The translations under genes and the position numbers were made by a program. The notes beneath the pieces are model-generated. The model made no database searches and had not been told where the DNA came from. It worked only from the letters and a program-made list of their open reading frames with translations. A stretch of 64,000 nucleotides of DNA, taken from assembly GCF_016909075.1 (NCBI RefSeq), contig NZ_JAFBFC010000001.1, forward strand, positions 620,001 through 684,000, in the 5' to 3' direction. The stretch is from Priestia iocasae (GTDB lineage: Bacteria; Bacillota; Bacilli; Bacillales; Bacillaceae_H). Shown piece after piece: positions 1-13,785 of this stretch. How positions within the stretch are numbered: the stretch's first letter is position 1; every line of letters starts with the position of its first letter.

Positions 1-2356
1 TAGCGCTTGATCCAGAAAGTTTTCAGTACTATATCATTGAAGTAAATCCACGTGTAAGTCGCTCATCAGCACTTGCATCAAAAGCAACGGGTTATCCAAT
101 TGCTAAATTAGCAGCGAAGATAGCAGTCGGTTTAACATTAGATGAGATGATGAACCCTGTCACAGGAAAAACTTATGCTTGCTTTGAACCAGCGCTTGAT
201 TATATCGTAACAAAAATCCCACGCTGGCCATTTGACAAGTTTGAATCTGCAAATCGTAAATTAGGTACACAAATGAAGGCAACAGGTGAAGTAATGGCCA
301 TTGGTCGTACCTTTGAAGAGTCATTGCTAAAAGCTGTTCGTTCACTAGAGTCGAATATTTATCACCTAGAATTAAAAGATGGATCATCATTTGATCGTGC
401 ACTCATTGAAAAGCGAATCCGTAAAGCTGGAGATGAGCGACTATTTTATATCGCAGAAGCATTGCGCCGAGGAGTAACGATTGAAGATATTCATGAGTGG
501 AGTAAAATCGACTTGTTCTTCTTAGTGAAGCTAGAAAAAATCATTGCCTTTGAGCAACGTATCAAAGAAAGTAAGTGGAACATAGAAGTACTAAAAGAAG
601 CAAAAGAGTTAGGATTTGCTGATAGTGCTATCGCCAAGCTTTGGAACGAAACAGAGTTAGCGGTTTACAACTTTAGAAAAGACAATCAGCTCATGCCTGT
701 ATATAAAACGGTAGACACGTGTGCAGCAGAATTTGAATCGACAACTCCGTATTTCTATGGAACGTTTGAAACAGAGAACGAATCGATTGTAACAGAAAAA
801 CAAAGTGTACTTGTATTAGGTTCAGGACCAATTCGTATCGGGCAAGGTGTAGAGTTTGATTATGCAACGGTTCATTCTGTGTGGGCTATTAAAGAAGCAG
901 GATATGAAGCTATTATTATTAACAACAATCCAGAAACGGTATCAACGGATTTTAGTATCTCTGACAAATTGTATTTTGAACCATTGACAATTGAAGATGT
1001 GATGCACGTGGTCGACTTAGAGAAGCCAATTGGTGTTGTTGTGCAGTTTGGTGGTCAAACGGCTATTAACCTAGCAGAGGAATTAGAAGCACGTGGTGTA
1101 AAAATTTTAGGAACATCGCTTGAAAGTTTGGATGCAGCAGAAGATCGTAAAAAATTTGAAGCAACCTTATCTCGATTACAAATACCACAACCGTTAGGTA
1201 AAACTGTTACAACGGTACAAGGTGCGATTGAAGTAGCAGAGGAAATCGGTTATCCAGTACTTGTTCGCCCATCTTATGTACTTGGTGGACGCGCAATGGA
1301 AATTGTCTATAAGCAAGAAGAGCTTCTTCATTACATGGAACACGCAGTAAAGGTACATGCAGATCATCCTGTTTTAATTGATCGCTATTTAACAGGAAAA
1401 GAAATTGAAGTGGATGCCATTTCAGATGGAGAAACGGTCTTAATTCCTGGAATTATGGAGCATGTAGAGAGAGCAGGCGTTCACTCAGGTGACTCAATTG
1501 CTGTGTATCCACCACAAACATTATCACAAGAAGTAAAGGATCAAATTGTTGATTACACAATTCGAATTGCAAAAGGCTTGAAAATTGTTGGCTTACTAAA
1601 CATTCAATTCGTTCTATGTAAAGGTGAAGTATATGTGCTTGAAGTCAATCCACGTTCAAGTCGTACGGTTCCATTCTTAAGTAAAATTACACGTATTCCA
1701 ATGGCAAATTTAGCAACGAAAGTGATCTTAGGAACAAGTCTAAAAGAACTTGACTACGAAACGGGTATTCATCCAGAAGAAGAAGGTGTGTATGTAAAGG
1801 TTCCTGTCTTCTCATTTGCTAAGTTAAGAAGAGTAGACATTACCTTAGGACCAGAAATGAAATCAACAGGTGAAGTAATGGGGCAAGATACAACCTATGA
1901 AAAAGCGTTATATAAAGGGCTAATTGCTTCGGGAATGTCGATTAAACCATATGGATCTGTGTTAATGACAGTGGCAAATAAAGATAAAGAAGAAGCCATT
2001 TCAATTGCGAAACGCTTTGCAGCAATTGGGTATCAAATTTTAGCCACAGAAGGAACGGCAGCAACATTTGAGCAAGAAGGTATTGCTGTAAAAGTAGTGA
2101 ACAAAATCGATAGCGATGATAAAAACTTGCTAGATGTAATTCGAAAAGGTGAAGCACAGCTTGTCATTAACACCCTCACAAAAGGAAAGCAACCAGCAAG
2201 AGATGGATTCCGAATCCGTCGTGAAGCGGTAGAAAATGGTGTACCTTGTTTAACATCTTTAGATACAGCCATTGCCATCTTACGTGTGTTAGAAACAATT
2301 GGATTTCATACATCTCCAATGAGAAAAGCAATTTCAACGCGCGAGGTGGCGTATGT

Positions 2357-2360
<4 letters not shown>
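1..2360 (+). CDS. carB: carbamoyl-phosphate synthase large subunit, pyrimidine-specific (5' truncated)
   Basis: This is the last 785 or so residues of the ATP-grasp subunit that makes carbamoyl phosphate from bicarbonate, ammonia and two ATP for pyrimidine synthesis. The reading frame is open from base 3 and has no start in the window, so the gene begins upstream; the family is about 1,070 residues. The visible part holds the end of the first ATP-grasp half ([20 protein letters not shown]), the oligomerisation region, the second ATP-grasp half with its matching [15 protein letters not shown] motif, and the C-terminal MGS-like allosteric domain (about the last 130 residues). The stop overlaps the pyrK start. 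Gene order carB-pyrK-pyrD-pyrF-pyrE identifies it as the pyrimidine (PyrAB) rather than the arginine enzyme. Confidence 0.97.
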
Positions 2361-4758
<2,398 letters not shown>

Positions 4759-4762
<4 letters not shown>

Positions 4763-5403
4763 ATATAAAAAAAGAGATTGCAAAGCAGTTAATTGATATT
4801 AAGGCAGTTACCTTACAACCAAATGAGCCCTTCACATGGGCTTCAGGTATTAAGTCTCCTATTTATTGTGATAATCGATTAACACTTTCTTATCCGGAAG
4901 TACGTAAGGAAATTGCAAAAGGATTACAGCATTTAATTCGCACGTATTTTAATGAAGTGAACGTTATTGCAGGAACAGCAACGGCGGGTATTCCACATGC
5001 GGCATGGGTAAGCGAAGGCCTTGAACTGCCAATGTGTTATGTACGCAGTAAAGCAAAAGAACACGGCAGAGGGAATCAAATTGAAGGAAAAGTAGAAAAG
5101 GGCCAAAAGGTTGTCGTTGTTGAAGACTTAATTTCAACAGGTGGAAGTGTGATGACAGCTGTTGAAGCCCTTCAAGATGCAGGATGTGAGGTAGCTGGTG
5201 TTGTATCCATCTTTACATACGAACTAGAGGCAGCAACTGAATTATTTAAAAGAGAAAACGTTAAAGTGTTTTCGCTAAGTGACTATTCTACATTAATTGA
5301 GGTAGCGGTTGAAGAGAATGCTATTGAACAAAAAGAAATTGAAAAACTGTTGAAATGGCGAGCAAACCCTCGCTCTGAACAATGGATGAAAGAAGAAGTA
5401 TAA
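4759..5403 (+). CDS. pyrE: orotate phosphoribosyltransferase
   Basis: Transfers phosphoribose from PRPP to orotate to form OMP. The 214-residue type I phosphoribosyltransferase shows the PRPP-binding signature [20 protein letters not shown] and the basic substrate loop AKEHGRG. Last gene of the pyr operon. The ATG overlaps the pyrF stop and has GAGGAGGGT ahead of it. It converges on rqcH, with one strong hairpin between them. Confidence 0.97.
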
Positions 5404-5447
5404 AAAAAGCTAAATGAAATGGTGAAAACACTCCATTTCATTTAGCT
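5402..5447 (-). terminator. intrinsic terminator between pyrE and rqcH
   Basis: A perfect 15-bp stem (5408-5422 with 5433-5447, loop of 10) sits between the convergent genes. The A-run at 5402-5408 becomes a U-run only when read on the minus strand, so it best terminates rqcH. In the pyrE direction the stem is followed by CACTAAG with no U-tract; it may still serve as a weak terminator there. Confidence 0.8.
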
Positions 5448-5513
5448 CACTAAGACTCCTGCCTGTAAAGTCTAATCAAATAATCAGATCGTATGGCAGG
5501 GGAGCTTAGATGT

Positions 5514-7223
5514 TTATCTTCTTAATTGAAGCGTAAGCTCTTCGCTTGGTGTAACATAGACGGTTTGTTGGTTATCGTAGGTGACAAAGCCAGGTTTTGA
5601 ACCAGTAGGCTTTTTGACGTGACGAATTTTAGTAAAATCGACCGGTACAGAGCTAGAATTTTGTGCTTTGCTGAAGTAGGCGGCAAGATTTGCTGCTTCA
5701 AGAATCGTTTCTTCAGACGGATTACTATCGCGAATAACGACGTGTGAACCTGGGATGTCTTTTGTATGAAGCCAAATGTCATCTCTTGCAGCAAGTCGAT
5801 TTGTTAAATATTCATTTTGCTTATTATTTTTGCCCACTAATATCGCTGTCCCATCACTTGCTGTATATTGTTCTACGGTTGGTGTTTGCTTCTTTTGTTT
5901 CTTCGTTTGTTTTCCTTGCTTATTCTTCAAATAACCTTCTTCCATTAACTCTTCGCGAATTTCTGCAATATCTTTATGAGAAGCAGTTTCCATTTGTTGA
6001 ATGAGCGTTTCGAAATAACGAATTTCTTCTTTTGCTTTCTCAATCTGATCAAGCACAAATGAAACCGAGTTTTTTGCTTTTTGATATTTGTTAAAATAGC
6101 TTTGTGCATTTAAAGAAGGTGTTTTTTGTGGATCTAACGGAATTGTTACTTTTCCACCTTCTTCATCATAATAATTAATGACTTCGATTTCAGCATCACC
6201 TTTTTGAATCATGTGCATATGTGCTGTTAATAATTCACCGTATAGTTGATACTTCGAAGCGTTCTCAGCATCGGTTAATGTTTTTTCAAGCTTTGTGATT
6301 TTCTTTTCATTCTTCTTTCTTTCGTTGCTCATGAATTGAAGAAGATCATTGGCCTGTTGTTTTACTCTGTCTCGTTCTGCTTTTCCATAATAGTAGCGAT
6401 CTAGCAGTAGGCTAATACTAGGAAAGCTTTTTGTCTCACCGTCTAAGTGAGTGAGTGGGAGTATATAGAAGTACTCTTTAGTGCCAACAGTTGTAATAGA
6501 AGGCTGAAATTGATGATGTTGAATCTCCTTCATTACGTTTACAAATGCTGTTGGTAATGTCGAGCGATTAGCCAGTCCTGCTTGATGAACAATTTCTCTT
6601 GTTAAAAGCGGAGATAGTCCTTCAAACGATTGAACAAGTTGATCTGCTAGCTTTCCACCGTAGAAATCCATCTTTCGTAGTACCGTTTCTTCATCTGCTG
6701 TAAATGGATTTTCCTTTTCTTGACTTGGAGGCAATACATATGGATGACCAGGTAACAATGTACGGTGACGATTTAACGACATCGGGATGTGCTTAATACT
6801 ATCAATAATCATATTTTTATCTTTATCAACTAAAATCACGTTACTATGGCGACCCATGATTTCAATGATGAGTTGTTTGGATGTGACATCTCCAATTTCA
6901 TTACGCCCAATTGTTTCAATGACAATTACACGATCTAATCCAAGTTGATATACACTCTCAATAATATTTCCCTCTAAATGCTTGCGCAGTAGCATACAAA
7001 ACATTGGTGGTTCAGCAGGGTTTTCATAGGATTCTGTTGTAAAGTGAGCACGTGCGTAGCTAGGGTGAGCCGAAATGAATAATTTGCGATTTTCTCCTTT
7101 AGTACGTACTTGTAACATTAACTCATTTGAAAACGGCTGATGAATCTTTGAAATACGTGCGCTTTCTAAACCTTCTTTTAATTCTTGTAATATGGCATAT
7201 GTAAAAATTCCATCAAATGACAT
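5514..7223 (-). CDS. rqcH: ribosome quality-control protein RqcH (NFACT family)
   Basis: Rqc2 homolog that binds stalled 50S subunits and adds C-terminal alanine tails to the blocked nascent chain; formerly annotated as a fibronectin-binding protein (YloA). Domains in order are NFACT-N (to about residue 170), the helix-hairpin-helix part, a long coiled-coil middle (about 280-430), a basic linker ([13 protein letters not shown]) and NFACT-R at the C-terminus. I chose the ATG at 7221-7223 rather than the GTG at 7230-7232: GAGGA is 10 bases before the ATG but only about 1-2 before the GTG. This start puts the conserved Asp-Arg pair at residues 97-98, as in B. subtilis RqcH. It is monocistronic, divergent from the Ca2+ ATPase gene. 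Confidence 0.95.
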   Translation of the reverse strand: MSFDGIFTYAILQELKEGLESARISKIHQPFSNELMLQVRTKGENRKLFISAHPSYARAHFTTESYENPAEPPMFCMLLRKHLEGNIIESVYQLGLDRVIVIETIGRNEIGDVTSKQLIIEIMGRHSNVILVDKDKNMIIDSIKHIPMSLNRHRTLLPGHPYVLPPSQEKENPFTADEETVLRKMDFYGGKLADQLVQSFEGLSPLLTREIVHQAGLANRSTLPTAFVNVMKEIQHHQFQPSITTVGTKEYFYILPLTHLDGETKSFPSISLLLDRYYYGKAERDRVKQQANDLLQFMSNERKKNEKKITKLEKTLTDAENASKYQLYGELLTAHMHMIQKGDAEIEVINYYDEEGGKVTIPLDPQKTPSLNAQSYFNKYQKAKNSVSFVLDQIEKAKEEIRYFETLIQQMETASHKDIAEIREELMEEGYLKNKQGKQTKKQKKQTPTVEQYTASDGTAILVGKNNKQNEYLTNRLAARDDIWLHTKDIPGSHVVIRDSNPSEETILEAANLAAYFSKAQNSSSVPVDFTKIRHVKKPTGSKPGFVTYDNQQTVYVTPSEELTLQLRR

Positions 7224-7286
7224 TTTGTTCACATCCTCAACTAAATAAATGGACCTTCATTGTTTAACATTTCAATCCTTCGTAAA

Positions 7287-7315
7287 AGTATAGCATTTTT
7301 TAGGACGAGTCTGAA
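7287..7315 (-). promoter_or_regulatory. candidate sigma-A promoter for rqcH
   Basis: Read on the minus strand: TTCAGA, 17-base spacer, then TATACT preceded by TGC, an extended -10 (TGnTATACT). It lies about 65 bases upstream of the rqcH start in the divergent intergenic region. The -10 is good and the -35 is fair. Confidence 0.5.
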
Positions 7316-7385
7316 TAAGCATACGATATAAGCATCAATAAATTTAGAAACATTGAACTCATGTAAAAGGGTGTGAAGGGATGAA

Positions 7386-10064
7386 ATGAAATGGTATGAA
7401 TTAAGTGAGCGAGCAACGTTAGAAATGACAAAAACAGAAAAAGACACGGGGCTTACTGAACAAGATGTAGCAGCTCGACAAAAAGAGCACGGACTAAATG
7501 AGTTAGACGAAGGAGAAAAACAGTCTGCTCTTCTTTTATTTTTAGAACAATTTAAAGATTTTATGGTACTGGTCCTTTTAGCTGCTACATTAATTTCAGG
7601 TTTGCTCGGTGAATATATTGACGCAATTGCGATTATCGCCATTGTGATTATAAATGGTTGCTTAGGGTTTTATCAAGAAAGGCGCGCTGAAAAGTCACTA
7701 CATGCATTAAAAGAATTATCTGCACCACAAGTGATGGCTATGCGAGGTGGAGAGTGGACAAAAGTTACATCGAAAGAGTTGGTGTTAGGAGATATTGTAA
7801 AGTTTACAAGTGGAGATCGCATTGGAGCAGATCTACGGATCATTGAGGCGAAAAGCTTAGAGATTGAAGAGTCTGCTTTAACAGGTGAGTCACTTCCTGT
7901 TGCCAAAACAACGATAGCTCTTAAAGGAGATGACATTCCACTCGGAGACCAAGAGAACATGGCGTTCATGGGAACCTTGGTAACAAGAGGAAGCGGAATT
8001 GGAGTTGTTGTCGGAACGGGTATGAACACGGCGATGGGACAGATTGCAAACTTACTTCAGAGTGCTGAGACGATGATTACACCTTTACAACGCAAGCTAG
8101 AGCAACTTGGGAAGATTCTTATTGTTGTTGCATTACTATTAACGTTGTTAGTCGTTGTTGTGGGTGTGATTCAAGGTCATGATCTCTACACGATGTTTTT
8201 AGCTGGAGTCTCGTTAGCTGTAGCGGCCATACCTGAAGGTTTGCCGGCAATTGTAACAGTTGCGCTTTCACTAGGTGTACAGCGCATGATTAAGCAAAGA
8301 TCGATTGTTCGGAAGCTTCCGGCTGTTGAAACGCTAGGATGCGCATCGGTCATTTGTTCAGATAAAACAGGAACGATGACTCAAAATAAAATGACTGTTA
8401 CACACCTTTGGGCAGGTGGCACAACATGGACTGTTTCAGGAACAGGCTATGAACCAAAAGGTGAGTTTTATATGGAGGATAAAAAGGTTCAGCCGGCCAA
8501 CATTAAGCCACTTCAACAATTACTTCTATTTGGATTGCTTTGTAACCAAACGCAGCTTATTCGTAAAGAGGATGAGTATGTGATTGATGGAGATCCAACA
8601 GAAGCTGCGCTGTTAGTAGCAGCAATGAAGTCAGGATTAGATGATACAAGTGCGAAGACTCAATTTAAGCTTGTACAAGAATTTCCATTTGATTCAACTC
8701 GAAAGATGATGAGTGTTGTTGTAGAAGATTCATATAATAGAAGATACATCATTACAAAAGGAGCTCCGGATGTTCTTTTACTTAACAGCAAAGAAATTTT
8801 ATGGGGCAATAAAAAGCAAGCCTTAACTGGAACTGCTACAACAGAAGTGAAAAGTGCAATTGATGGATTAGCGAGTCAAGCATTGCGGACAATTGCGATT
8901 GCATTTCGTGAACTTGCACCAAATGAACAGGTAAGAAACGAACAGGATGCAGAACGTAATCTTACTCTTCTAGGATTACAAGGCATGATTGATCCACCAA
9001 GACCAGAAGTAAAGCAAGCCGTAAAAGAATGTAACCAAGCTGGTATTAAAACAGTTATGATTACAGGTGATCATGTTATTACAGCAAAAGCCATCGCTTC
9101 TCAGCTAGGAATCTTAAAGCCAGGTGGTAAAGTACTAGATGGTTCGTCCTTATCAAAGATGACAACAGAAGAGTTAGAAGAAGTGGTAGATGACGTCTAT
9201 GTTTATGCTCGTGTATCCCCAGAACATAAGCTTAAGATTGTAAAAGCACTTCAAGCAAGAGGACATATTGTAGCCATGACAGGAGATGGAGTGAATGATG
9301 CACCTGCCATCAAAGCAGCAGACATTGGGATTGCAATGGGGATTACAGGTACGGATGTTGCAAAAGAAGCTTCTTCCCTTGTTTTATTAGATGATAATTT
9401 TGCGACCATTAAATCTGCAATAAAAGAAGGACGCAATATCTATGAAAACATTCGCAAATTTATCCGTTACTTACTAGCGTCGAACGTAGGTGAAATTCTT
9501 GTTATGTTATTTGCAATGTTGTTGGCTTTACCTTTACCGTTAGTGCCTATTCAAATTCTATGGGTCAACCTAGTGACGGATGGACTGCCAGCCATGGCCC
9601 TTGGGTTAGATCAGCCAGAAGAGAACGTAATGAAGCGTAAGCCTCGACACCCTAAAGAAGGTGTATTTGCCAGAGGGTTAGGTTGGAAAGTAATTAGTAG
9701 AGGATTTTTAATTGGAGTTGTCACATTGGCTGCGTTTATGATTGTCTATGATGATACGCCAGCAAACTTAGAATATGCACAAACCATTGCATTTGCTACG
9801 CTAGTAATGGCGCAGCTTATCCATGTGTTTGATTGTCGAAGTGAAAAGTCAATTTTTGATCGCAATCCTTTTGAAAATTTATACTTAGTAGGGGCGGTTA
9901 TTTCGTCTATTCTACTTATGCTTGTGGTCATTTATTATCCACCTTTACAGCCAATTTTCCATACGATGTCGATTGCACCAAGAGAATGGCTCATTATTTT
10001 AGGTTTAGCGAGTGTGCCAACGTTTTTGTTAGCCGGCTCGTTATTAACAAGAAAAAAATCCTAA
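7386..10064 (+). CDS. P-type Ca2+-transporting ATPase (SERCA type, YloB-like)
   Basis: An 892-residue P2A-type ATPase that would pump Ca2+ out of the cytoplasm. Visible features: N-terminal actuator domain with TGES ([11 protein letters not shown]), transmembrane PEGLP motif (283-287) whose Glu ligates Ca2+, phosphorylation site DKTGT with Asp326, nucleotide-binding loop KGAPD, TGDH (about 560) and TGDGVNDAP (about 632), and C-terminal membrane helices with [13 protein letters not shown]. Length and motifs match B. subtilis YloB, a Ca2+ ATPase expressed in sporulation, as I recall. AAGGG is five bases before the ATG. No partner gene in the same unit; a repeat-type hairpin follows at 10190. 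Confidence 0.93.
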   Translation: MKWYELSERATLEMTKTEKDTGLTEQDVAARQKEHGLNELDEGEKQSALLLFLEQFKDFMVLVLLAATLISGLLGEYIDAIAIIAIVIINGCLGFYQERRAEKSLHALKELSAPQVMAMRGGEWTKVTSKELVLGDIVKFTSGDRIGADLRIIEAKSLEIEESALTGESLPVAKTTIALKGDDIPLGDQENMAFMGTLVTRGSGIGVVVGTGMNTAMGQIANLLQSAETMITPLQRKLEQLGKILIVVALLLTLLVVVVGVIQGHDLYTMFLAGVSLAVAAIPEGLPAIVTVALSLGVQRMIKQRSIVRKLPAVETLGCASVICSDKTGTMTQNKMTVTHLWAGGTTWTVSGTGYEPKGEFYMEDKKVQPANIKPLQQLLLFGLLCNQTQLIRKEDEYVIDGDPTEAALLVAAMKSGLDDTSAKTQFKLVQEFPFDSTRKMMSVVVEDSYNRRYIITKGAPDVLLLNSKEILWGNKKQALTGTATTEVKSAIDGLASQALRTIAIAFRELAPNEQVRNEQDAERNLTLLGLQGMIDPPRPEVKQAVKECNQAGIKTVMITGDHVITAKAIASQLGILKPGGKVLDGSSLSKMTTEELEEVVDDVYVYARVSPEHKLKIVKALQARGHIVAMTGDGVNDAPAIKAADIGIAMGITGTDVAKEASSLVLLDDNFATIKSAIKEGRNIYENIRKFIRYLLASNVGEILVMLFAMLLALPLPLVPIQILWVNLVTDGLPAMALGLDQPEENVMKRKPRHPKEGVFARGLGWKVISRGFLIGVVTLAAFMIVYDDTPANLEYAQTIAFATLVMAQLIHVFDCRSEKSIFDRNPFENLYLVGAVISSILLMLVVIYYPPLQPIFHTMSIAPREWLIILGLASVPTFLLAGSLLTRKKS

Positions 10065-10189
10065 TTAAAAAGCTGAAAAAAGGATTGTAAGTTGTATAAA
10101 TTTAGACCATATCAGTAAGTAGTGTAGCGGATTGCTTCATACCAAATCTCTTGTAGATGTTTGAAAACCATTATTCCTTTGTTTTATAT

Positions 10190-10247
10190 AAACTGGACCG
10201 TTAATCAAACCCTTAGGTGTTCTTGATTTCTTATAGCGGTCCAGTTT
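10190..10247. repeat. palindromic intergenic element, copy 1
   Basis: Arms AAACTGGACCG (10190-10200) and CGGTCCAGTTT (10237-10247) pair perfectly over 11 bp around a 36-base interior, which itself has a small AATCAA/TTGATT inverted repeat. A second element with nearly the same arms and the same 36-base interior length is at 49245-49300. It may act as a terminator for the Ca2+ ATPase gene, but there is no U-tract on either side. The rest of 10065-10334 shows only AT-rich sequence and possible weak promoters for yicC. Confidence 0.6.
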
Positions 10248-10334
10248 GTTGTATGTATAATTATAGATTTTTTGATCTAACACTTTCTTTTAGATTGCTT
10301 TTTATGTAAGATGTACATAGTGGATGTGATAACG

Positions 10335-11210
10335 ATGATAAATAGTATGACAGGTTTTGGCAGAGGAAAAGCAGAAAATCATCAATACACTGTAACAGTC
10401 GAAATGAAGTCTGTTAATCATCGCTTTTGTGAAGTGATGATCCGTATGCCAAGACAATTAATAGAAATAGAAGATAAAGTAAAAAAGCTCATACAAACAT
10501 ACATAAAAAGAGGCCGAATAGAAGTATTTGTCACGGTTTCTGGTGAAGGAATAGCTCAGAAGAAGCTTCAAACTGACTTTAACCTTCTTGATCAATACAT
10601 TCAAGTCTTGCAAGAAGCGAAAGAAAAGTATAAGATTTCTGATGGTATAAAGTTGCAAGATATTCTTCATATGCCGGATGTTTTAACGACGAGTGAAGAA
10701 GAGACAGATCAAACCTCTACTTATGACCTCGTTCTTCAGGCTACTAAAAGGGCTGCTGAACAACTTGTTCAAATGAGACAATTAGAAGGTAACGACCTTT
10801 ATGAAGATTTGATTTCTCATGTAAACAATATTAGTCGTTTGCGTGATCAGGTTGCTCTATTAGCACCTACTGTGGCAGAGCAATATGGTGAAAGAATTCA
10901 ACGTAAACTTCAAGAGTATGTAAATGATGCGTTTGACGAGCAAAGAGTGTTAACAGAGGTTGCTATTTTTGCAGATAAAGCAGATATTAATGAAGAGTTA
11001 ACTCGAATTCAAAGTCACCTCTCACAATTTAGAAAAGCTATGCATGAAGGAACACTTGTTGGTCGAAAGTTAGATTTTCTTGTACAAGAATTGAATCGGG
11101 AAATGAATACGATTGGCGCAAAAGCAAATAACAGTGAGATTGCTCAATGTGTAATTGAGATGAAAAGTGAACTTGAGCGAATTAAAGAACAGGTTCAAAA
11201 CGTTGAATAA
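10335..11210 (+). CDS. YicC family endoribonuclease (YloC)
   Basis: A 291-residue member of the YicC family (N-terminal YicC-like and C-terminal DUF1732 domains), members of which have been shown to be endoribonucleases affecting RNA turnover. The start chosen is the ATG at 10335, giving the family N-terminus MINSMTGFGRGKA; the frame could be extended 8 codons upstream, but GGATGTGAT close before 10335 resembles a full Shine-Dalgarno sequence. The C-terminal half contains the conserved helical stretch FLVQELNREMNTIGAKAN. It opens the yicC-remA-gmk-rpoZ block. A weak promoter-like pair (TTTCTT-17-TAAGAT) precedes it. Confidence 0.9.
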   Translation: MINSMTGFGRGKAENHQYTVTVEMKSVNHRFCEVMIRMPRQLIEIEDKVKKLIQTYIKRGRIEVFVTVSGEGIAQKKLQTDFNLLDQYIQVLQEAKEKYKISDGIKLQDILHMPDVLTTSEEETDQTSTYDLVLQATKRAAEQLVQMRQLEGNDLYEDLISHVNNISRLRDQVALLAPTVAEQYGERIQRKLQEYVNDAFDEQRVLTEVAIFADKADINEELTRIQSHLSQFRKAMHEGTLVGRKLDFLVQELNREMNTIGAKANNSEIAQCVIEMKSELERIKEQVQNVE

Positions 11211-11278
11211 CGAATCTAGTTCAACTCTATTAATGATTTATTATACATTAGAGGGTACAATAGGAGGCATATTGATTA

Positions 11279-11539
11279 ATGAGCGGTAAATTAATTAATA
11301 TAGGTTTTGGTAACTTTATTTCTTCTAACCGCATGATTTCTGTTGTTCATCCAGAATCTGCACCCATTAAGCGCATTGTGCAGGATGCTAAAGATAGAGG
11401 AACGTTGATTGATGCGACACTAGGGCGAAAAACACGATCTGTTATTATTATGGATAGTGACCATGTGGTGTTAGCACCTGTTCAACCAGAGACAGTGTCA
11501 CAACGACTAACAAATAAAGAAGAATTATTAGAAGGGTAG
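11279..11539 (+). CDS. remA: extracellular matrix regulator RemA
   Basis: An 86-residue DNA-binding protein of the RemA (DUF370) family. In B. subtilis it activates biofilm matrix operons and osmoprotection genes. Conserved segments seen are [29 protein letters not shown] and [21 protein letters not shown] at 11262-11267 is 11 bases before the ATG. It sits between yicC and gmk as in other Bacillus. The N-terminal 30 residues are more divergent than usual for so conserved a family ([13 protein letters not shown]). Confidence 0.94.
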   Translation: MSGKLINIGFGNFISSNRMISVVHPESAPIKRIVQDAKDRGTLIDATLGRKTRSVIIMDSDHVVLAPVQPETVSQRLTNKEELLEG

Positions 11540-11551
11540 GCAAATCAACTG

Positions 11552-12166
11552 ATGAAAGAAAGAGGTTTACTAATTGTTCTGTCTGGGCCATCTGGCGTTG
11601 GAAAAGGAACGGTAAGAAAAGCGTTGTTTTCACAAGAAGATATCGAGTTGCATTATTCAATTTCGGCTACAACGAGAAGCCCACGTGAGGGCGAAGTGAA
11701 TGGCGTAGATTATTTCTTCAAGAGTCATGAAGAATTTGAACATATGATTGAGCATAAAAAACTATTAGAGTGGGCGGAGTACGTAGGCAACTATTATGGT
11801 ACACCAATTGATTATGTTGAACAGTCATTGTCAGAAGGAAGAGATGTCTTTTTAGAAATTGAAGTGCAAGGTGCTCTTCAGGTAAAAGAAGCGTTTCCAG
11901 AAGGATTGTTTATTTTCTTGGCTCCACCGAGTTTGACAGAATTAAAAAGTCGAATCATTGGTCGCGGGACGGAATCAGAAGATTTAATTAATAATCGTAT
12001 GAAAGTAGCAAAAGAAGAAATTGAAATGATGGACGCTTATGACTACGTAGTAGAAAATGATCAAGTCGATCGTGCGTGTGATCGTATTAAGGCTATTGTT
12101 ACGGCAGAACATTGTCGACGTGATCGTGTAGCAAGACGTTATAAAAGAATGCTGGAGGTAGAATAA
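11552..12166 (+). CDS. gmk: guanylate kinase
   Basis: Phosphorylates GMP to GDP. A 204-residue nucleoside monophosphate kinase with the P-loop [16 protein letters not shown] near the N-terminus and the GMP-binding segment [19 protein letters not shown]. It lies 12 bases after remA and two bases before rpoZ, so the three are almost certainly co-transcribed. The ribosome binding site (GGGTAGG) is only fair. Confidence 0.97.
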   Translation: MKERGLLIVLSGPSGVGKGTVRKALFSQEDIELHYSISATTRSPREGEVNGVDYFFKSHEEFEHMIEHKKLLEWAEYVGNYYGTPIDYVEQSLSEGRDVFLEIEVQGALQVKEAFPEGLFIFLAPPSLTELKSRIIGRGTESEDLINNRMKVAKEEIEMMDAYDYVVENDQVDRACDRIKAIVTAEHCRRDRVARRYKRMLEVE

Positions 12167-12168
12167 TT

Positions 12169-12399
12169 ATGCTTTATCCATCTATTGATTCATTAATGCA
12201 AAAATTAGACTCGAAATATACACTTGTAACAGTGGCAGCTAAACGTGCTCGTCAATTACAAGTAAATGATAATTGTGAAATTACCAAGCCTGTTTCATAT
12301 AAATTTGTAGGCAAAGCATTGGAAGAAATCAATGCAGAAGTGTTACACTATACAACATCTACAAAAGACAGCAATGATTCAGAAGAATTAGGCGAGTAA
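12169..12399 (+). CDS. rpoZ: RNA polymerase omega subunit
   Basis: A 76-residue omega subunit that assists folding of the beta' subunit and holoenzyme assembly. The N-terminus [20 protein letters not shown] and the AAKRARQLQ segment are typical of Bacillaceae. GGAGGTAG stands ahead of the ATG, inside the end of gmk. The acidic tail (about 15 residues, NDSEELGE at the end) is slightly longer than in B. subtilis. It is followed by an intrinsic terminator. Confidence 0.95.
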   Translation: MLYPSIDSLMQKLDSKYTLVTVAAKRARQLQVNDNCEITKPVSYKFVGKALEEINAEVLHYTTSTKDSNDSEELGE

Positions 12400-12407
12400 G
12401 GTACGAG

Positions 12408-12444
12408 AAAAATAACAACCTATCTAATAGGTTGTTATTTTTTT
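12408..12444 (+). terminator. intrinsic terminator after rpoZ
   Basis: Stem AACAACCTAT/ATAGGTTGTT (extendable by the flanking A and T runs) closed by a very short loop and followed by seven or more T. It ends the yicC-remA-gmk-rpoZ block. Confidence 0.9.
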
Positions 12445-12570
12445 GAATTCATAAACATTTTACTTGACCATCATTTCAAGCTCATTCAAACTTTAAAGTA
12501 AAACTTGTGTAAATCAGATGCAACAAGGAATGGATGATGATTTCATACATACAGGATAGGGGATAGAAAC

Positions 12571-13785
12571 ATGAAGGGTAAACGTATTTTATTATGTGTA
12601 AGTGGAGGCATTGCCGTATATAAAGCGGCTGCATTAACAAGTAAACTAGTCCAAGCTGGAGCAGAAGTAAAAGTCATCATGACACAGTCTGCATGTGAGT
12701 TTGTTACACCATTAACATTTCAAGCGCTCTCTCGCAATCCTGTGTACACCGATACATTTGATGAAAAAAACCCAGCAGTCATTGCTCATATTGACTTAGC
12801 TGATTGGCCGGATCTTATTTTAGTAGCGCCGGCGACTGCAAATATGATTGGGAAGTTATCGAACGGTATTGCTGATGACATGATTTCAACAACGTTGCTT
12901 GCTGCTACTGCACCTGTGTGGATTGCTCCTGCGATGAATGTTCATATGTACGATCATCCTGCTGTAAAGAAAAATATGAGCACATTAGCTTCGTTTGGCT
13001 ATCAATTTTTAGAACCAGGTGAAGGTTATTTAGCTTGTGGATATGTTGGGAAAGGCAGACTCGAAGAACCTGAAACGATAGTGAGTGTGTTAACTCACTA
13101 TTTTACAAGTGAACGAGAGGCTAAACAGCTTTTAAAAGGTGTTAACATGCTAGTGACGGCTGGTCCAACGAAAGAGAAGATTGACCCTGTGAGATTTATG
13201 ACAAATCGTTCAACTGGAAAAATGGGCTATTCAATTGCAGAAGAAGCAGCAAAGCAAGGGGCAAATGTAACGTTAGTAACAGGGCCGACGACCATTCCAT
13301 ATCCTTCAGGGGTAGAGATTGTTCAAGTTGATAGTGCACAAGAAATGTACGAAGCAGTCATGGCGAGATATAATACAACGGATGTTGTGGTGAAATCAGC
13401 TGCTGTTGCTGATTATCGACCTAAATATGTTCATGATCAAAAAATGAAAAAGAAGCCTGGTGAAGCGGTTATAGAGTTAGAGAGAACGCAAGATATTTTA
13501 AAAACATTGGGTGAACGAAAAGAACATCAATTACTCATTGGCTTTGCCGCAGAAACAGAGAAGGTAGATGAATATGCACAACGAAAGCTTCAAAAGAAAA
13601 ATTTAGATATGATTGTTGCGAACAATGTAACAGAAGAAGGTGCTGGGTTTGGGGTGGATACAAACGTTGTTACCTTTTATAAACGAAATGGTGAGCAAAA
13701 GAAGTTACCACTTTTAACAAAGCATGAAGTAGCCAAGAATATATTACATGAAGTGAAAATGATGATGGAAGGGTTACGTGAATGA
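12571..13785 (+). CDS. coaBC: bifunctional phosphopantothenoylcysteine decarboxylase/phosphopantothenate-cysteine ligase
   Basis: Two steps of coenzyme A synthesis in one 404-residue protein. The N-terminal flavoprotein half (CoaC) starts KRILLCVSGGIAVYKAA and has the conserved APAMNVHMYDHPAV substrate segment and the ACGYVGKGRL loop. The C-terminal ligase half (CoaB) has VTAGPTKEKIDPVR, FMTNRSTGKMGY and VKSAAVADYRP. The ATG has AGGGGAT ahead of it. It starts a long block running through priA, def, fmt, rsmB, rlmN, prpC, prkC, rsgA and rpe with overlapping or nearly abutting genes. A good TTGACC is present upstream at about 12464 but without a convincing -10. Confidence 0.96.
   Translation: MKGKRILLCVSGGIAVYKAAALTSKLVQAGAEVKVIMTQSACEFVTPLTFQALSRNPVYTDTFDEKNPAVIAHIDLADWPDLILVAPATANMIGKLSNGIADDMISTTLLAATAPVWIAPAMNVHMYDHPAVKKNMSTLASFGYQFLEPGEGYLACGYVGKGRLEEPETIVSVLTHYFTSEREAKQLLKGVNMLVTAGPTKEKIDPVRFMTNRSTGKMGYSIAEEAAKQGANVTLVTGPTTIPYPSGVEIVQVDSAQEMYEAVMARYNTTDVVVKSAAVADYRPKYVHDQKMKKKPGEAVIELERTQDILKTLGERKEHQLLIGFAAETEKVDEYAQRKLQKKNLDMIVANNVTEEGAGFGVDTNVVTFYKRNGEQKKLPLLTKHEVAKNILHEVKMMMEGLRE

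Noticed and set aside
5456-5510. Second hairpin between pyrE and rqcH (CCTGCC/GGCAGG)
   Set aside because: Only six paired bases with a long loop; the 15-bp stem beside it explains termination.
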